64,000 nucleotides of DNA from Cupriavidus sp. UYMMa02A (GTDB lineage Bacteria > Pseudomonadota > Gammaproteobacteria > Burkholderiales > Burkholderiaceae). The notes beneath the pieces were generated by a model. The model had not been told where the DNA came from and made no database searches. It saw nothing but the letters and a program-made list of their open reading frames with translations. Position numbers and translations under genes: made by a program. The stretch spans positions 62,001 to 126,000 of the forward strand of contig LRMT01000277.1 in assembly GCA_001725945.1 (NCBI GenBank), given 5' to 3'. Positions 18,153 to 27,296 of this stretch are shown here, piece after piece. Position 1 is the first letter of the stretch. Each line of letters begins with the position of its first letter.

Positions 18153-18835
18153 ATGACCAAACGCGCCATTGTCCTGCTTTCGGGCGGGCTTGATTCCGCC
18201 ACCGTACTCGCCATGGCCAAGGCCCAGGGCTTCGAAACCTATGCGCTGTCGATGCGCTATGGCCAGCGCCATTCGTCCGAGCTCGATGCGGCCACGCGCG
18301 TGGCCAGCGCGCGCTCGGCGCCGTGCGCCACGAAATCGTCGACCTGGATCTGCGCCGTTTCGGCGGCTCCGCGCTGACCGACGACAAGCTCGAGGTGCCG
18401 ACCGACGGCGCGTCGTCGGGTATCCCGATCACCTATGTGCCGGCACGCAACACCATCATGCTGTCGCTGGCGCTCGGCTGGGCCGAAGCGGTCGGCGGCC
18501 GCGACCTGTTCTTCGGCGCCAACGCGGTGGACTACTCGGGCTACCCGGATTGCCGCCCCGAATACGTCTCGGCTTACGAGACGCTGGCCAACCTGGCCAC
18601 CAAGGCGGGCGTGGAAGGCGACCGCTTCCGCGTGCACGCGCCGATCATCGACATGACCAAGGCCGAGATCATCCGCGCGGGCGTACGCCTCGGCGTGGAT
18701 TACAGCATGACGGTGTCGTGCTACAAGGCTGACGACGATGGCCGTGCCTGCGGCGTCTGCGATTCCTGCCGCATCCGCCGCGCCGGCTTCGAAACGGCCG
18801 GTATTGCCGACCCGACCCGCTACCAGAACGGCTGA
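18153..18835 (+). CDS. queC: 7-cyano-7-deazaguanine synthase QueC (one frameshift)
   Basis: About 228 residues. The N-terminal PP-loop ATPase motif is VLLSGGLDSATVLAMA; ARNTIMLSLAL and DLFFGANAVDYSGYPDCRPE are family blocks; the C-terminal zinc site is SCYKADDDGRACGVCDSCR with four cysteines. It converts 7-carboxy-7-deazaguanine to preQ0 in queuosine synthesis. One base is lost near 18310 (RVASA|LGAVRHEIVDL). The start at 18153 gives MTKRAIVLLSGG. Its co-location with tol-pal is a known synteny in this group. Confidence 0.94.
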
Positions 18836-18868
18836 ACGCGCCGCCAGCTACTATCCACCGCCCCCGAC

Positions 18869-19990
18869 ATGCCAGAGATCGATATCGCCGCGCTTTCGCG
18901 CACCGTGCTGCTGAGCACCTTTGCACTGACCTTCCTGTTCGGCGCCATCCTGCAGCGCACGCACTTCTGCACGATGGGAGCGGTCTCGGACATCGTCAAC
19001 ATGGGTGACTGGAGCCGCATGCGCATGTGGGGCCTGGCCATCGGCGTGGCGATGATCGGTACCGGCGTGCTGGCGTGGGCGGGGCTGATCGACCCGACCA
19101 AGACGATTTACGCGGCGAACAAGCTCGGCTGGCTGTCGGCGCTGGCCGGCGGGCTGATGTTCGGCTTCGGCATGGTGCTGGCATCGGGCTGCGGCAGCAA
19201 GACGCTGGTGCGCATCGGTGCGGGCAACCTCAAGTCCGTTGTCGTGTTCGTGTTCCTGGGGCTATCGGCCTATATGACGCTGCGCGGCCTGTTCGGCGTG
19301 GTGCGCGTCAATACCGTTGACGCCGTGTCGCTCACGCTGCCGGTCACGCAGGACCTGCCGTCGCTGCTGTCGCAGGGCACCGGTGCCGCGCGCGGCACGC
19401 TGCAACTCTGGCTGGGCCTGCTCGTTGGCGGAGCGCTGTTGGTCTGGGCGCTCGCGGCACGCGGCTTTCGCACGTTCGATAACGTGCTCGGCGGCGTCGG
19501 CGTCGGCCTGATCATCGTCGCCATGTGGTACGTCTCGGGTCATGTCGGCTACGTGGCCGAGGATCCGAACACGCTGGAGGAGCTGTTCGTCGCCACCAAC
19601 AGCGGCCGCATGGAAAGCCTGAGCTTCGTGGCGCCGTACGCCTATACGCTCGACTGGCTGATGATGTTCAGCGACAAGAGCAAAGTGCTGACCGTGGGTA
19701 TCGTCAGTGTTTTTGGTGTGATCGCCGGCGCGGCGGTCTACGCGCTGGTCACGCGCACCTTCCGCTGGGAGGGGTTTGGCAATGCGGAGGATGTCGCCAA
19801 CCACATGATCGGCGGCATCCTGATGGGCGCCGGCGGCGTGACGGCGCTCGGGTGTACGGTGGGGCAGGGATTGTCGGGCGTGTCGACGCTGGCAATCGGC
19901 TCCTTCATCGCACTGGCCGGCATTCTCGGCGGCGCGGTACTGGCATTCCGCTATCAGATATGGCGCCTTGAGCGCATGGCGTTCGCCTGA
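18869..19990 (+). CDS. YeeE/YedE family sulfur (probably thiosulfate) transporter
   Basis: 373 residues, intact, with about nine to ten hydrophobic segments. Three conserved cysteine motifs of the family are visible: QRTHFCTMGA (near residue 32), LASGCGSKTLVRIG (near 110) and ALGCTVGQGLSG (near 330). In TsuA-type members these cysteines relay thiosulfate across the inner membrane. It starts 33 bases after queC and ends just before the tRNA promoter. No TsuB-like partner lies next to it, so thiosulfate as substrate is an inference from the family. Confidence 0.85.
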   Translation: MPEIDIAALSRTVLLSTFALTFLFGAILQRTHFCTMGAVSDIVNMGDWSRMRMWGLAIGVAMIGTGVLAWAGLIDPTKTIYAANKLGWLSALAGGLMFGFGMVLASGCGSKTLVRIGAGNLKSVVVFVFLGLSAYMTLRGLFGVVRVNTVDAVSLTLPVTQDLPSLLSQGTGAARGTLQLWLGLLVGGALLVWALAARGFRTFDNVLGGVGVGLIIVAMWYVSGHVGYVAEDPNTLEELFVATNSGRMESLSFVAPYAYTLDWLMMFSDKSKVLTVGIVSVFGVIAGAAVYALVTRTFRWEGFGNAEDVANHMIGGILMGAGGVTALGCTVGQGLSGVSTLAIGSFIALAGILGGAVLAFRYQIWRLERMAFA

Positions 19991-20007
19991 GCTGGCACAT
20001 GTCATGC

Positions 20008-20037
20008 TTGACACTTGCGAACGTGTGTCACTATAAT
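20008..20037 (+). promoter_or_regulatory. Sigma-70 promoter of tRNA-Lys
   Basis: TTGACA at 20008-20013 and TATAAT at 20032-20037, both perfect consensus with an 18-base spacer, end 17 bases before the mature tRNA. A GACAC/GTGTC inverted repeat lies across the -35 and spacer. This is the strongest-looking promoter in the window. Confidence 0.9.
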
Positions 20038-20054
20038 CGCGGTTCTGTTTTTTC

Positions 20055-20130
20055 GGGTCGTTAGCTCAGTCGGTAGAGCAGCGGACTTTTAATCCGTTGG
20101 TCGCGTGTTCGAGTCACGCACGACCCACCA
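20055..20130 (+). tRNA. tRNA-Lys (anticodon UUU)
   Basis: 76 bases with encoded CCA. The acceptor GGGTCGT pairs with ACGACCC; the D arm contains AGCTCAGTCGGTAGAGC; the anticodon loop is ACTTTTAAT with TTT as anticodon; the T arm carries GTTCGAGTC. It reads AAA and AAG lysine codons. It stands alone with its own promoter and terminator, between the sulfur transporter and the GGDEF/EAL gene. Confidence 0.97.
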
Positions 20131-20138
20131 GCATTCGA

Positions 20139-20171
20139 AGGGCCTGTGGCGCAAGTCACAGGCCCTTTTTG
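20139..20171 (+). terminator. Intrinsic terminator after tRNA-Lys
   Basis: AAGGGCCTGTG and CACAGGCCCTTTTTG form an 11-base stem with an 8-base loop and a run of five T, starting nine bases after the CCA end. Confidence 0.93.
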
Positions 20172-20359
20172 CATTGTTGCGCGCACCGATTGCCTCCCGC
20201 GCCTGCTCCGGGCTTCACTCGCTCCCCGCCAGAGTGGGGACGTCTCCTGCATTAACCACTTCGAGTTAGAGACATCACGTGCCCGCAACGGAAAATATCC
20301 TTGTTCCGGGCAGGGGTGGCGGCGCCACCCTCATCAGCGCCACAACAGTTGGAAGTCCT

Positions 20360-23197
20360 ATGCGGCGAGCAGGCAAGTCTTTGCCGGGCGATGTGCATGC
20401 GTTGCGCGTTATCTGGCCGTTCGTTCCCGTTGTCGTTGCGCTGGCGCTGTTCACCATCGCCAGTGTCGACGTACTGTCTGCCGCGCGCGCGCTGGTCGCG
20501 GGCGAGAGCGAGTGGTCCAAGGGCCAGAAGAACGCGGTCATGCATCTGCTGCGTTATGGCGAGGAGCGTGACGAGGCCGATTTCCGGGCCTATCTGTCGA
20601 ATATCGCCGTGCCGATGGGTGACCATCGCGCGCGCATCGAACTAGACCGCGACCAGCCGGACTACGAACGCGCGCGTGCCGGCTTTCTCGCCGGCGCCAT
20701 CCACCCCGACGACATAGCGGGCATCATTCGTCTCTACCGCAACTTCCACCATGTCGAGGAAGTAGATGCCGCAATCCGCATCTGGGCCGAAGGCGACCGC
20801 GAGATCGCGGCCCTGCATGAACAGGCGATGGTGCTGCGCCAACTGGTCAGCCGGACTGGCTGTGACGTGGCGTGCGTCGAGCCGGTGCTGAAGGGCATCG
20901 TTGCCATCGATGCGCGGCTGACGCCGCTGGAGTCGGCCTTCTCGCACCAGTTGGGCAAGGCTTCTCGGCGGGTTAAGCAGTGGCTTACCGTCGGCGTTGT
21001 CGTGGTGGCGGTGGCGCTGCTGCTGTCGGCCATCCTGCTGTCGCAGGGGCGGCTGCGGCGCGAGCGGCGGTTGCGTGAAGCGCTGGCCGGGAGCGAGGAA
21101 CGCCTGCAACTGGCCGTTGGCGGCAGCAATGACGGCTTGTGGGACTGGGACGTGCGCAGCGGCAGGCTCTATTTCTCGCCGCGCTGCGCGCAGATGCTGG
21201 GATTCGAGCCGGACGCCATGCCGCATGCGCGCGAAACGCTGCTCGGACTGCTCCACCCCGCCGACCTGAATGCGCTCGACGACAAGCTTGTGCGCCATCT
21301 GCGCCGTGGCGAACCATATGACGCCGAGTTCCGGCTGCGTACGAGCGGGGGCGGGTACCTGTGGGTGCGCTCGCGCGGACGGCTGGTGCGCGGTGCCGAC
21401 GGCCGGGCCATGCGCATGGCCGGCTCGCTCACCGATATCTCCGAACACAAGCGCTATGAGGCACAACTGTTCGCCGAGAAGGAGCGTGCGCAGGTCACCC
21501 TGCAGGCGATCGGCGATGCGGTGATTACCACCGACGTCTGGGGCCGTGTCGAGTCGCTGAACCCGGCGGCTGAAGCGCTGACTGGCTGGCGCGAGGAAGA
21601 GGCGCGCGGGCATCTGCTACAGCAGGTGTGCGAGCTTTGCGAGGAGGGCAGTCAGGCGCCGCTGCGCAATCTGGTCGCGCTGGCGCTGCAGCAGCGCTGG
21701 CCTGGCATGACAGCCTTGCTGATCGCACGCGGCGGACGCTCGGTCGCGGTAAAGTCCTCCGTGGCGCTGATCCGCGACCGCGCGGCGCAGGCCATCGGCG
21801 TGGTCGTGGTGTTGCACGACGTCAGCCAGGAACGCGAACATGCCGCCCGGCTGGCCCACGAGGCCAGCCACGACGCGCTGACCGGACTGGTCAACCGGTC
21901 CGAGTTCGAGCGCCGCCTGGCCGCGGCGATCGCGCAGGTGCGCGACCACGGCGGCACGCACGCGCTGATGTACCTGGACCTGGACCAGTTCAAAGTGGTG
22001 AATGATACCTGCGGGCATGCCGCCGGCGACGAGCTGATCCGGCAGATCGCGGCGGTCATGCGCGGCCAGTTGCGCAAGGGCGATACGCTCGCGCGCCTCG
22101 GCGGCGACGAGTTCGGCATCCTGCTCGCGCAGTGCGCGGCGCCCGACGGCGAGCGCCTTGCCGAAACCGTGCGGCGCGCGGTGGCCGGCTTCCGCTTCAC
22201 GCACCGCCAGCGCACGTTTGCCGTCGGGGTGAGCATCGGCCTGGTGACACTGGATGGGGGCACCGGCGGCGTGGCCGAAGCGCTCAGCGCGGCCGATGCG
22301 GCATGCTATGTAGCCAAGGAGAACGGCCGCAACCGCGTGCAGGCCTATCTCCCCCACGACAGCGTAGTGCAGGCGCGCCACGGCGAGATGGAGTGGGTCA
22401 GCCGCGTACATGCGGCGCTCGCGGCCGGACGGTTCTGCCTCTACGCGCAGGAAATCGTCCCGTTGCGCGAGGACCAGCGTGGCGGGCGCCATATCGAGTT
22501 GCTGCTGCGCATGGTAGATGAGTGCAACCAGCTAGTCCCGCCGATGGCGTTCGTGCCCGCCTGCGAGCGCTACAACCTGATGCCGATGATCGACCGCTGG
22601 GTCGTGGAGACCGCGTTTGCCGCACTGGCACGCAGGGGGGCGGACGGCCGCGACGATATTGCGCTGTGCGCGATCAACCTGTCAGGTTCTTCGCTCGCCG
22701 ATGTCCGTTTCCCGGCCTACGTCCGCGAGCAGGCGCAGCGTACCGGCATCGCATTGAGCGGCATCTGCTTCGAGATCACCGAAACTGCGGCGATTTCCAA
22801 CCTGACGCAGGCGGCGGCCTTTATCGAGCAAATGCAGGCGCTCGGATGCGTGTTTGCGCTGGACGATTTCGGCGCCGGCATGGCGTCGTTCATCTACCTC
22901 AAGCACTTGCCAGCGGCCTACCTGAAGATCGACGGCAGTTTCGTGCGCGAGATGCTCGACGATCCGGTGAAGCAGGTGATGGTGGAAGTCATCCAGCGCA
23001 TCGGCCATGCCATGGGCAAGAAAACGATCGCGGAGTATGTGGAGAACGAGGCCGAGCTCACGCGCCTGCGCGAGCTCGGCGTGGATCTGGCGCAGGGTCA
23101 CTACATTGGGCAACCCGTGCCGTTCGTGACGCCGCCAGGGCAAGTGGAGGCGACGGTCGGCAACGGGCGCGGACTTGCGATGCTGGCGGCGGACTAG
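20360..23197 (+). CDS. Membrane-bound PAS-GGDEF-EAL cyclic-di-GMP protein
   Basis: About 945 residues, intact. Two membrane helices (about residues 17-37 and 210-230) flank a periplasmic sensor of about 170 residues with one cysteine pair (GCDVACVEP). Then come two PAS domains (about 255-375 and 380-500), a GGDEF domain with RLGGDEFGILL, which keeps the cyclase signature, and an EAL domain. In the EAL domain the name motif reads ELL (HIELLLRM) but NLSG, FEITET, LDDFGAG, YLKIDGSF and IAEYVEN are kept, so phosphodiesterase activity is plausible. I choose ATG 20360 after a GGAAG site; a GTG at 20279 would add 27 residues. It opposes the next gene, whose end overlaps by four bases. Confidence 0.88.
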   Translation: MRRAGKSLPGDVHALRVIWPFVPVVVALALFTIASVDVLSAARALVAGESEWSKGQKNAVMHLLRYGEERDEADFRAYLSNIAVPMGDHRARIELDRDQPDYERARAGFLAGAIHPDDIAGIIRLYRNFHHVEEVDAAIRIWAEGDREIAALHEQAMVLRQLVSRTGCDVACVEPVLKGIVAIDARLTPLESAFSHQLGKASRRVKQWLTVGVVVVAVALLLSAILLSQGRLRRERRLREALAGSEERLQLAVGGSNDGLWDWDVRSGRLYFSPRCAQMLGFEPDAMPHARETLLGLLHPADLNALDDKLVRHLRRGEPYDAEFRLRTSGGGYLWVRSRGRLVRGADGRAMRMAGSLTDISEHKRYEAQLFAEKERAQVTLQAIGDAVITTDVWGRVESLNPAAEALTGWREEEARGHLLQQVCELCEEGSQAPLRNLVALALQQRWPGMTALLIARGGRSVAVKSSVALIRDRAAQAIGVVVVLHDVSQEREHAARLAHEASHDALTGLVNRSEFERRLAAAIAQVRDHGGTHALMYLDLDQFKVVNDTCGHAAGDELIRQIAAVMRGQLRKGDTLARLGGDEFGILLAQCAAPDGERLAETVRRAVAGFRFTHRQRTFAVGVSIGLVTLDGGTGGVAEALSAADAACYVAKENGRNRVQAYLPHDSVVQARHGEMEWVSRVHAALAAGRFCLYAQEIVPLREDQRGGRHIELLLRMVDECNQLVPPMAFVPACERYNLMPMIDRWVVETAFAALARRGADGRDDIALCAINLSGSSLADVRFPAYVREQAQRTGIALSGICFEITETAAISNLTQAAAFIEQMQALGCVFALDDFGAGMASFIYLKHLPAAYLKIDGSFVREMLDDPVKQVMVEVIQRIGHAMGKKTIAEYVENEAELTRLRELGVDLAQGHYIGQPVPFVTPPGQVEATVGNGRGLAMLAAD

Positions 23198-23685
23198 CGT
23201 ACGAGCGGGTCGCGAAAGCCCGTGTCCAGCGGCGGCTTGGCCTCGCCGGTGTCGGGGGGCGGCACAGCCTGGCTCGTGGCCTGGCGCCACGTGTTGTAGG
23301 CCCAGTAGGCGGCGCCGGCGACGGCGCCAAGCTTGGACGCCTTCCACGTCCAGCGCAGCACCGGCGTGCGCCGCAGCAGCGGCAGGGCCAGGGTCGCGGC
23401 CGTGCTCAGCAAGGGATAGTCCTGCGCCAGCCCCAGCAGCTTCATCCACGAGCGCGGGCGCACCGCGCGCGGCAGCCAGTTGGCAAAGCTACCCAGCCGC
23501 CTGGCGCCGCCACGCACGTCGTGCAGCGCTTTCAGCAGGTCATGGCGCTCCAGTTCGGCGCGCGTCAGCAGCAGTTCCTTGCGGACCTCGAGCGGCAGGC
23601 GCACTTCGCGCGCATAACGCACGGGGCGAGGGTGCTCGCGGCGCGGCGGTGTGCCGGTGCCCGGCCCGGATTCCGGAGTGTTCAT
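23194..23685 (-). CDS. Conserved hypothetical protein, DUF3318-like, third gene of a YqjE-type set
   Basis: 163 residues, intact. A basic N-terminal part (LEVRKELLLTRAELERHDL) is followed by a central stretch with two weak hydrophobic segments (PLLSTAATLALPLLRR, and LGAVAGAAYWAYNTWRQ) and a Pro-rich tail. The start overlaps the stop of the YqjE-like gene as ATGA, and the pair follows a DUF883-like gene, an order typical of this group where the third gene is a poorly known envelope protein. The family name is from memory of that neighbourhood. Its stop overlaps the convergent GGDEF/EAL gene by four bases. Confidence 0.65.
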   Translation of the reverse strand: MNTPESGPGTGTPPRREHPRPVRYAREVRLPLEVRKELLLTRAELERHDLLKALHDVRGGARRLGSFANWLPRAVRPRSWMKLLGLAQDYPLLSTAATLALPLLRRTPVLRWTWKASKLGAVAGAAYWAYNTWRQATSQAVPPPDTGEAKPPLDTGFRDPLVR

Positions 23686-24062
23686 CGGCGCAGGGTCTCC
23701 CGGTCTTTGTCGATTTCCGCCAGCGTGGCCTCGAACATCGGCGGGGCATTGCGCACGAGGTGGCGAGCGAATGCCAGACAGCCGGCTGAGAGCAGCAGGT
23801 AGGCCACCACCAGGCCGACCAGTGCCTGCCAGCGGTAGGTGTCCCAGAACAGGATGGCGATCAGCGCGGTGAAGGTCACCAGCGCAATGCCGAAGAAGAC
23901 CAGGCCGAAGCAGGCCAGCAGGCCGACTTTCATCAGCCGGGACCGCTCCTCGGCAAACTCGACGCTGGCCAGTTCCAGGCGCGTCTGGGCCATCGCAACC
24001 AGCGAGCTGGCCAGGTTGCGCACGGATTCCAGCAACTTGGGTGAGGAAGTGGGTTCGCTCAT
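23682..24062 (-). CDS. yqjE: YqjE-like inner membrane protein (annotated as phage holin family)
   Basis: 126 residues, intact. An amphipathic N-terminus (LASSLVAMAQTRLELASVEFAEE) precedes two hydrophobic helices (residues about 45-70, LLACFGLVFFGIALVTFTAL, and about 76-98, ALVGLVVAYLLLSAG) and a charged tail. This layout defines the YqjE/holin superfamily III group. Despite that label there is no phage context: the neighbours are housekeeping-type envelope genes. A role in envelope or stress physiology is the usual inference. Confidence 0.8.
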   Translation of the reverse strand: MSEPTSSPKLLESVRNLASSLVAMAQTRLELASVEFAEERSRLMKVGLLACFGLVFFGIALVTFTALIAILFWDTYRWQALVGLVVAYLLLSAGCLAFARHLVRNAPPMFEATLAEIDKDRETLRR

Positions 24063-24229
24063 GCAGCTCCGGCGAGGAAGCGGCGCGCCGGTACTCTCCG
24101 GCCGCGCCTTTCAGCGGGCGAAGCCGGGGACACAGGAAACCGTGCACCCGGGCCAACGGGGCAAATCCGCACAGGGTGACGGACATGCCCGTGTTGCCGC
24201 GGCGCCGCTGCGCCGCGAGCAGGTCAGTC

Positions 24230-24505
24230 TTACTTGCGGTTCAGCAGAAGCCCGATCAGCAGGCCCACGCCGGCAGCAGCGCCGACCGCGCGCCACGGGT
24301 GGTCGTGCACGTAATCATCGGTTGCGCGTGCGGCGGCCTTGCTCTTGGTGACCACGGCGTCCTGCAGGTCCTGGGCTTTTTCCTTGGCTTGCTTCAGCAG
24401 GCCCATGCCACGCTCGCGCAGTTCGGCAGCCTTTTCGCCGGTGGTCGACGCTGCTTGCTTCAGCAGTTCTTCAGCGTCGGACAGAACGGTCTTGACATCG
24501 CTCAT
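24230..24505 (-). CDS. DUF883 family membrane-anchored protein (ElaB/YqjD-like)
   Basis: 91 residues, intact. A long amphipathic helix (VLSDAEELLKQAASTTGEKA, ELRERGMGLLKQAKEKAQDL) ends in a C-terminal membrane anchor HPWRAVGAAAGVGLLIGLLL. ElaB/YqjD proteins bind ribosomes and sit at the inner membrane in stationary phase. A clear AGGAG ribosome site stands six bases before the ATG at 24503-24505. It heads the set with the YqjE-like gene 167 bases downstream. Confidence 0.88.
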   Translation of the reverse strand: MSDVKTVLSDAEELLKQAASTTGEKAAELRERGMGLLKQAKEKAQDLQDAVVTKSKAAARATDDYVHDHPWRAVGAAAGVGLLIGLLLNRK

Positions 24506-24743
24506 TAGTTTCTCCTGTTTGCGGGCGGTGAGTTCGATTGTGCAGTTTCTGACATTTTGCCTTGCTTGCGTGAGTAACGGCACGTCTTGTCTGTTACTTA
24601 GCATATGTGGCGGGTACCCGTGGTTTCAAGACCACGTCGCCAACAAGGGCAAATCGGCCATATGGCAACGCATGCCGCAGCGGCGACCTATATGACCGGG
24701 AGTGATTTTGTAGTGACTTTATATTCGTTTGGGTTGGATCGCA

Positions 24744-24920
24744 ATGCAGGTACTCTGGTTTCATACTTTTTTTCAAGAGACCGACAATGGCATTGCGATC
24801 GGCCGTTCGCTGAAGGACGAGGCGGCGGTCCGCGCGAAATCCCCGACGGGCTCTACCGGGGCGTGCGGCCGTACCTTCGGCTCACGCCACAACCCGACAA
24901 ATGAACGCGGCCCCGCGTGA
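24744..24920 (+). other. Possible small transcript or short ORF region before an orphan terminator
   Basis: The 547 bases between the DUF883 gene and gcdH contain no gene I recognise. On the plus strand, ATG 24744 opens 58 codons (MQVLWFHTFFQETDNGIAIG at the start) ending in a TGA at about 24918-24920; an overlapping frame is open from 24605 to 24904. Neither resembles a family known to me. A GGCCCCGC/GCGGGGCC hairpin lies at about 24908-24929, and a strong plus-strand terminator follows at 24992. AT-rich sequence at 24700-24780 could hold a promoter. A small protein or small RNA is possible but unproven. Confidence 0.25.
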
Positions 24921-24991
24921 AGGCGGGGCCGGCGGGCAAGACAGGTGTTTTCGACGGGGGCTGCCTCGTCGTCTCCTTGGTAGTGTGCTTG

Positions 24992-25018
24992 GCCCGGCTT
25001 CACAGCCGGGCTTTTTTA
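24992..25018 (+). terminator. Intrinsic terminator, plus strand, without an assigned gene
   Basis: GCCCGGCT-TCAC-AGCCGGGC followed by TTTTTTATT: an 8-base perfect stem with a six-T run on the plus strand. On the minus strand the A run precedes the stem, so it cannot serve gcdH. The nearest plus-strand annotated gene upstream is the GGDEF/EAL gene, more than 1.7 kb away with three opposite genes between. Confidence 0.85.
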
Positions 25019-25052
25019 TTGTGGAGCGCCTGTCCGCAAAGGGGGGCTTCAA

Positions 25053-26245
25053 TCAGAAGAAGGCCTGGAGGCCGGTCTGGGCGCGGCCCAGGATCAGCGC
25101 GTGGATGTCGTGCGTGCCTTCGTAGGTGTTGACCACTTCCAGGTTCACCACGTGGCGGATCACGCCGAACTCGTCCGAGATGCCGTTGCCGCCGAGCATG
25201 TCGCGCGCCACGCGGGCGATGTCGAGCGACTTGCCGCACGAGTTGCGCTTCATGATCGAGGTGATTTCCACTGCCGCAGTGCCTTCGTCCTTCATGCGGC
25301 CCAGGCGCAGGCAGCCCTGCAGGCCCAGCGTGATCTCGGTCTGCATGTCGGCCAGCTTCTTCTGCACGAGCTGCGTCTGGGCCAGCGGGCGGCCGAACTG
25401 CTTGCGGTCCAGCGTGTACTGGCGTGCGGTATGCCAGCAGAACTCGGCGGCGCCCAGTGCGCCCCACGCGATGCCGTAGCGGGCCGAATTCAGGCACGTG
25501 AACGGACCCTTCAGGCCCTTCACGCCCGGCATGAGGTTCTCTTCCGGCACGAAGACCTGGTCGAGCACGATTTCGCCGGTGATCGACGTACGCAGGCCGA
25601 CCTTGCCGTGGATGGCCGGGGCGCTCAGGCCCTTCCAGCCCTTTTCCAGGATGAAGCCGCGGATGTCTTCCTTGCCGTCTTCGCCCACCAGCTTGGCCCA
25701 GACCACGAACACGTCGGCGATCGGCGAGTTGGTGATCCACATCTTGGCGCCGGTCAGCTCATAGCCGCCGTCGACCTTCTTGGCGCGGGTGACCATCGAG
25801 CCCGGATCCGAGCCATGGTTCGGTTCGGTCAGGCCGAAGCAGCCGATCCATTCGCCGGTGGCCAGCTTGGGCAGGTACTTCTGCTTCTGTGCTTCGGTGC
25901 CGAATTCATGGATCGGCACCATCACCAGCGACGACTGCACGCTCATCATCGAGCGGTAGCCGGAATCCACGCGCTCGACTTCACGGGCGACCAGGCCGTA
26001 GCTGACGTAGTTCAGGCCCGGGCCGCCATATTGCTCGGGGATGGTCGGGCCGAGCAGGCCCAGTTCGCCCATCTCGCGGAAGATTTCCACGTCGGTCTTT
26101 TCATTGCGGAACGATTGAAGGACACGCGGCATCAGCTTGTCCTGGCAATACGACGCGCGGCGTCGCGGATCATGCGCTCGTCGGCGGTCAGTTGCTGGTC
26201 CAGCAGCAGAGGATCGGCCCAGTGGAATTCGGCGTTGGCAGCCAT
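25053..26245 (-). CDS. gcdH: Glutaryl-CoA dehydrogenase (one frameshift)
   Basis: About 397 residues. It is an acyl-CoA dehydrogenase fold with FAD motifs CFGLTEPNHGSDPGSM and KMWITNSPIAD and the catalytic base in VVNTYEGTHDIHALILGRAQ, where Glu lies before GTHDIH as in glutaryl-CoA dehydrogenases. It oxidises and decarboxylates glutaryl-CoA to crotonyl-CoA in lysine and tryptophan breakdown. A base is missing near 26160 (RMIRDAAR|YCQDKLMPR). The start ATG at 26243-26245 gives MAANAEFHWADPLLLDQQ. A divergent IclR-type regulator gene starts 208 bases away and probably controls it. Confidence 0.92.
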
Positions 26246-26452
26246 GCAGGTCTCCTTCGGTAGAGCGGGGCACCGCCGTCAGGCGCTTTGTGACGCGCCC
26301 GCCTCAGCGGTAATCCAGGGAATCGATGGAATTTTTTAAGTTCCGCATTGCGGAACTATGTTCCGTTGGATTAGTATATCGCAATGCGTTAGCCATGCAA
26401 GCGGGATGAATACCAGCGTGTTCGATAGCCGCGCGTGGCGACGGACCTCCTA

Positions 26453-27263
26453 ATGGAGCCAGCTTTGAGCAGCCTTTCTCCCGACACCACGCCTGCCGCA
26501 GCGCGCGAGAGCGATCCCAACTTCGTCACGGCACTGGCCCGCGGCCTGGAGCTGCTGCGCTGTTTCCGCACCGGCGAGGCCATGCTGGGTAACCAGGATT
26601 TCGTGCGCCGCACCGGCTTCCCCAAGGCCACCGTCAGCCGGCTGGCCGGCACGCTGGTGCAGCTTGGCTACCTGCGCTATGACGAGAGCCTGGGCAAGTA
26701 CGCGCTGGATGCGGGCGTACTGGCGCTCGGCTATGCCTATCTGTCGGCTTCGGACGTGGTGGCGCTGGCGCGCGCATATGCTGGCGTTCGCGCAGTCGTA
26801 CGGCGTGTCGGTGTCGGTCGGCAAGCGCGAGCGCATGGAGGTGATCTACCTCGAGTCGATCCGTAATGATGCGGGCGTGATGCTGGGGCTCGGCGTGGGA
26901 TCGCGGCTGTCGCTGGTGTCGAGTTCGATGGGGCGCGCCTACCTGGCGGCGTTGCCGGCAGCCCGGCGCGAGCGGGTGCTGGCCGAGTTCAGCCAGGCCT
27001 TTCCGGAGCAGTGGAAGCAGCAGGAAGCGCCGACGCGGGCAGCGCTGGAAGACGCGCAGCGTCGTGGCTACTCGTCGTCGTTTCGGGACTGGCACCCGGC
27101 CATCCACGCCTGCGCGGTGGCATTCCGGCCGGTGGGGGAGAAGGAGCTGCACATGCTCAGCTGCAGCGCCTCATACGGGACCGTGGATGAGTCCGTGTTC
27201 CACGAGACCCTTGCGCCGGCGCTCAAGGCGCTGGCCGCGCGGTTGTCGGACCCGGCCGGCTGA
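26453..27263 (+). CDS. IclR family transcriptional regulator (one frameshift)
   Basis: About 270 residues. The N-terminal winged helix-turn-helix covers FVTALARGLELLRCF and RTGFPKATVSRLAGTLVQLG; the C-terminal effector domain carries VSVSVGKRERMEVIYLESI and SSMGRAYLAALP. A base is missing near 26778 (VVALARA|HMLAFAQSYG). ATG 26453 is preferred; a GTG at 26435 is possible. Divergent from gcdH, so control of glutaryl-CoA breakdown is the likely role. The effector is unknown. Confidence 0.85.
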
Positions 27264-27296
27264 AGCCGGCCTTCGCGCTGCTGGCTCGCTGCCCGC

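Noticed and set aside
20055..20171. tRNA-Lys as an integration site for a mobile element
   Set aside because: No integrase follows and no repeat of the tRNA 3' end was seen; the tRNA keeps its own terminator.
23682..24062. Phage holin suggesting a prophage
   Set aside because: YqjE-type proteins share the holin superfamily label, but no phage gene, integrase or attachment site lies nearby.
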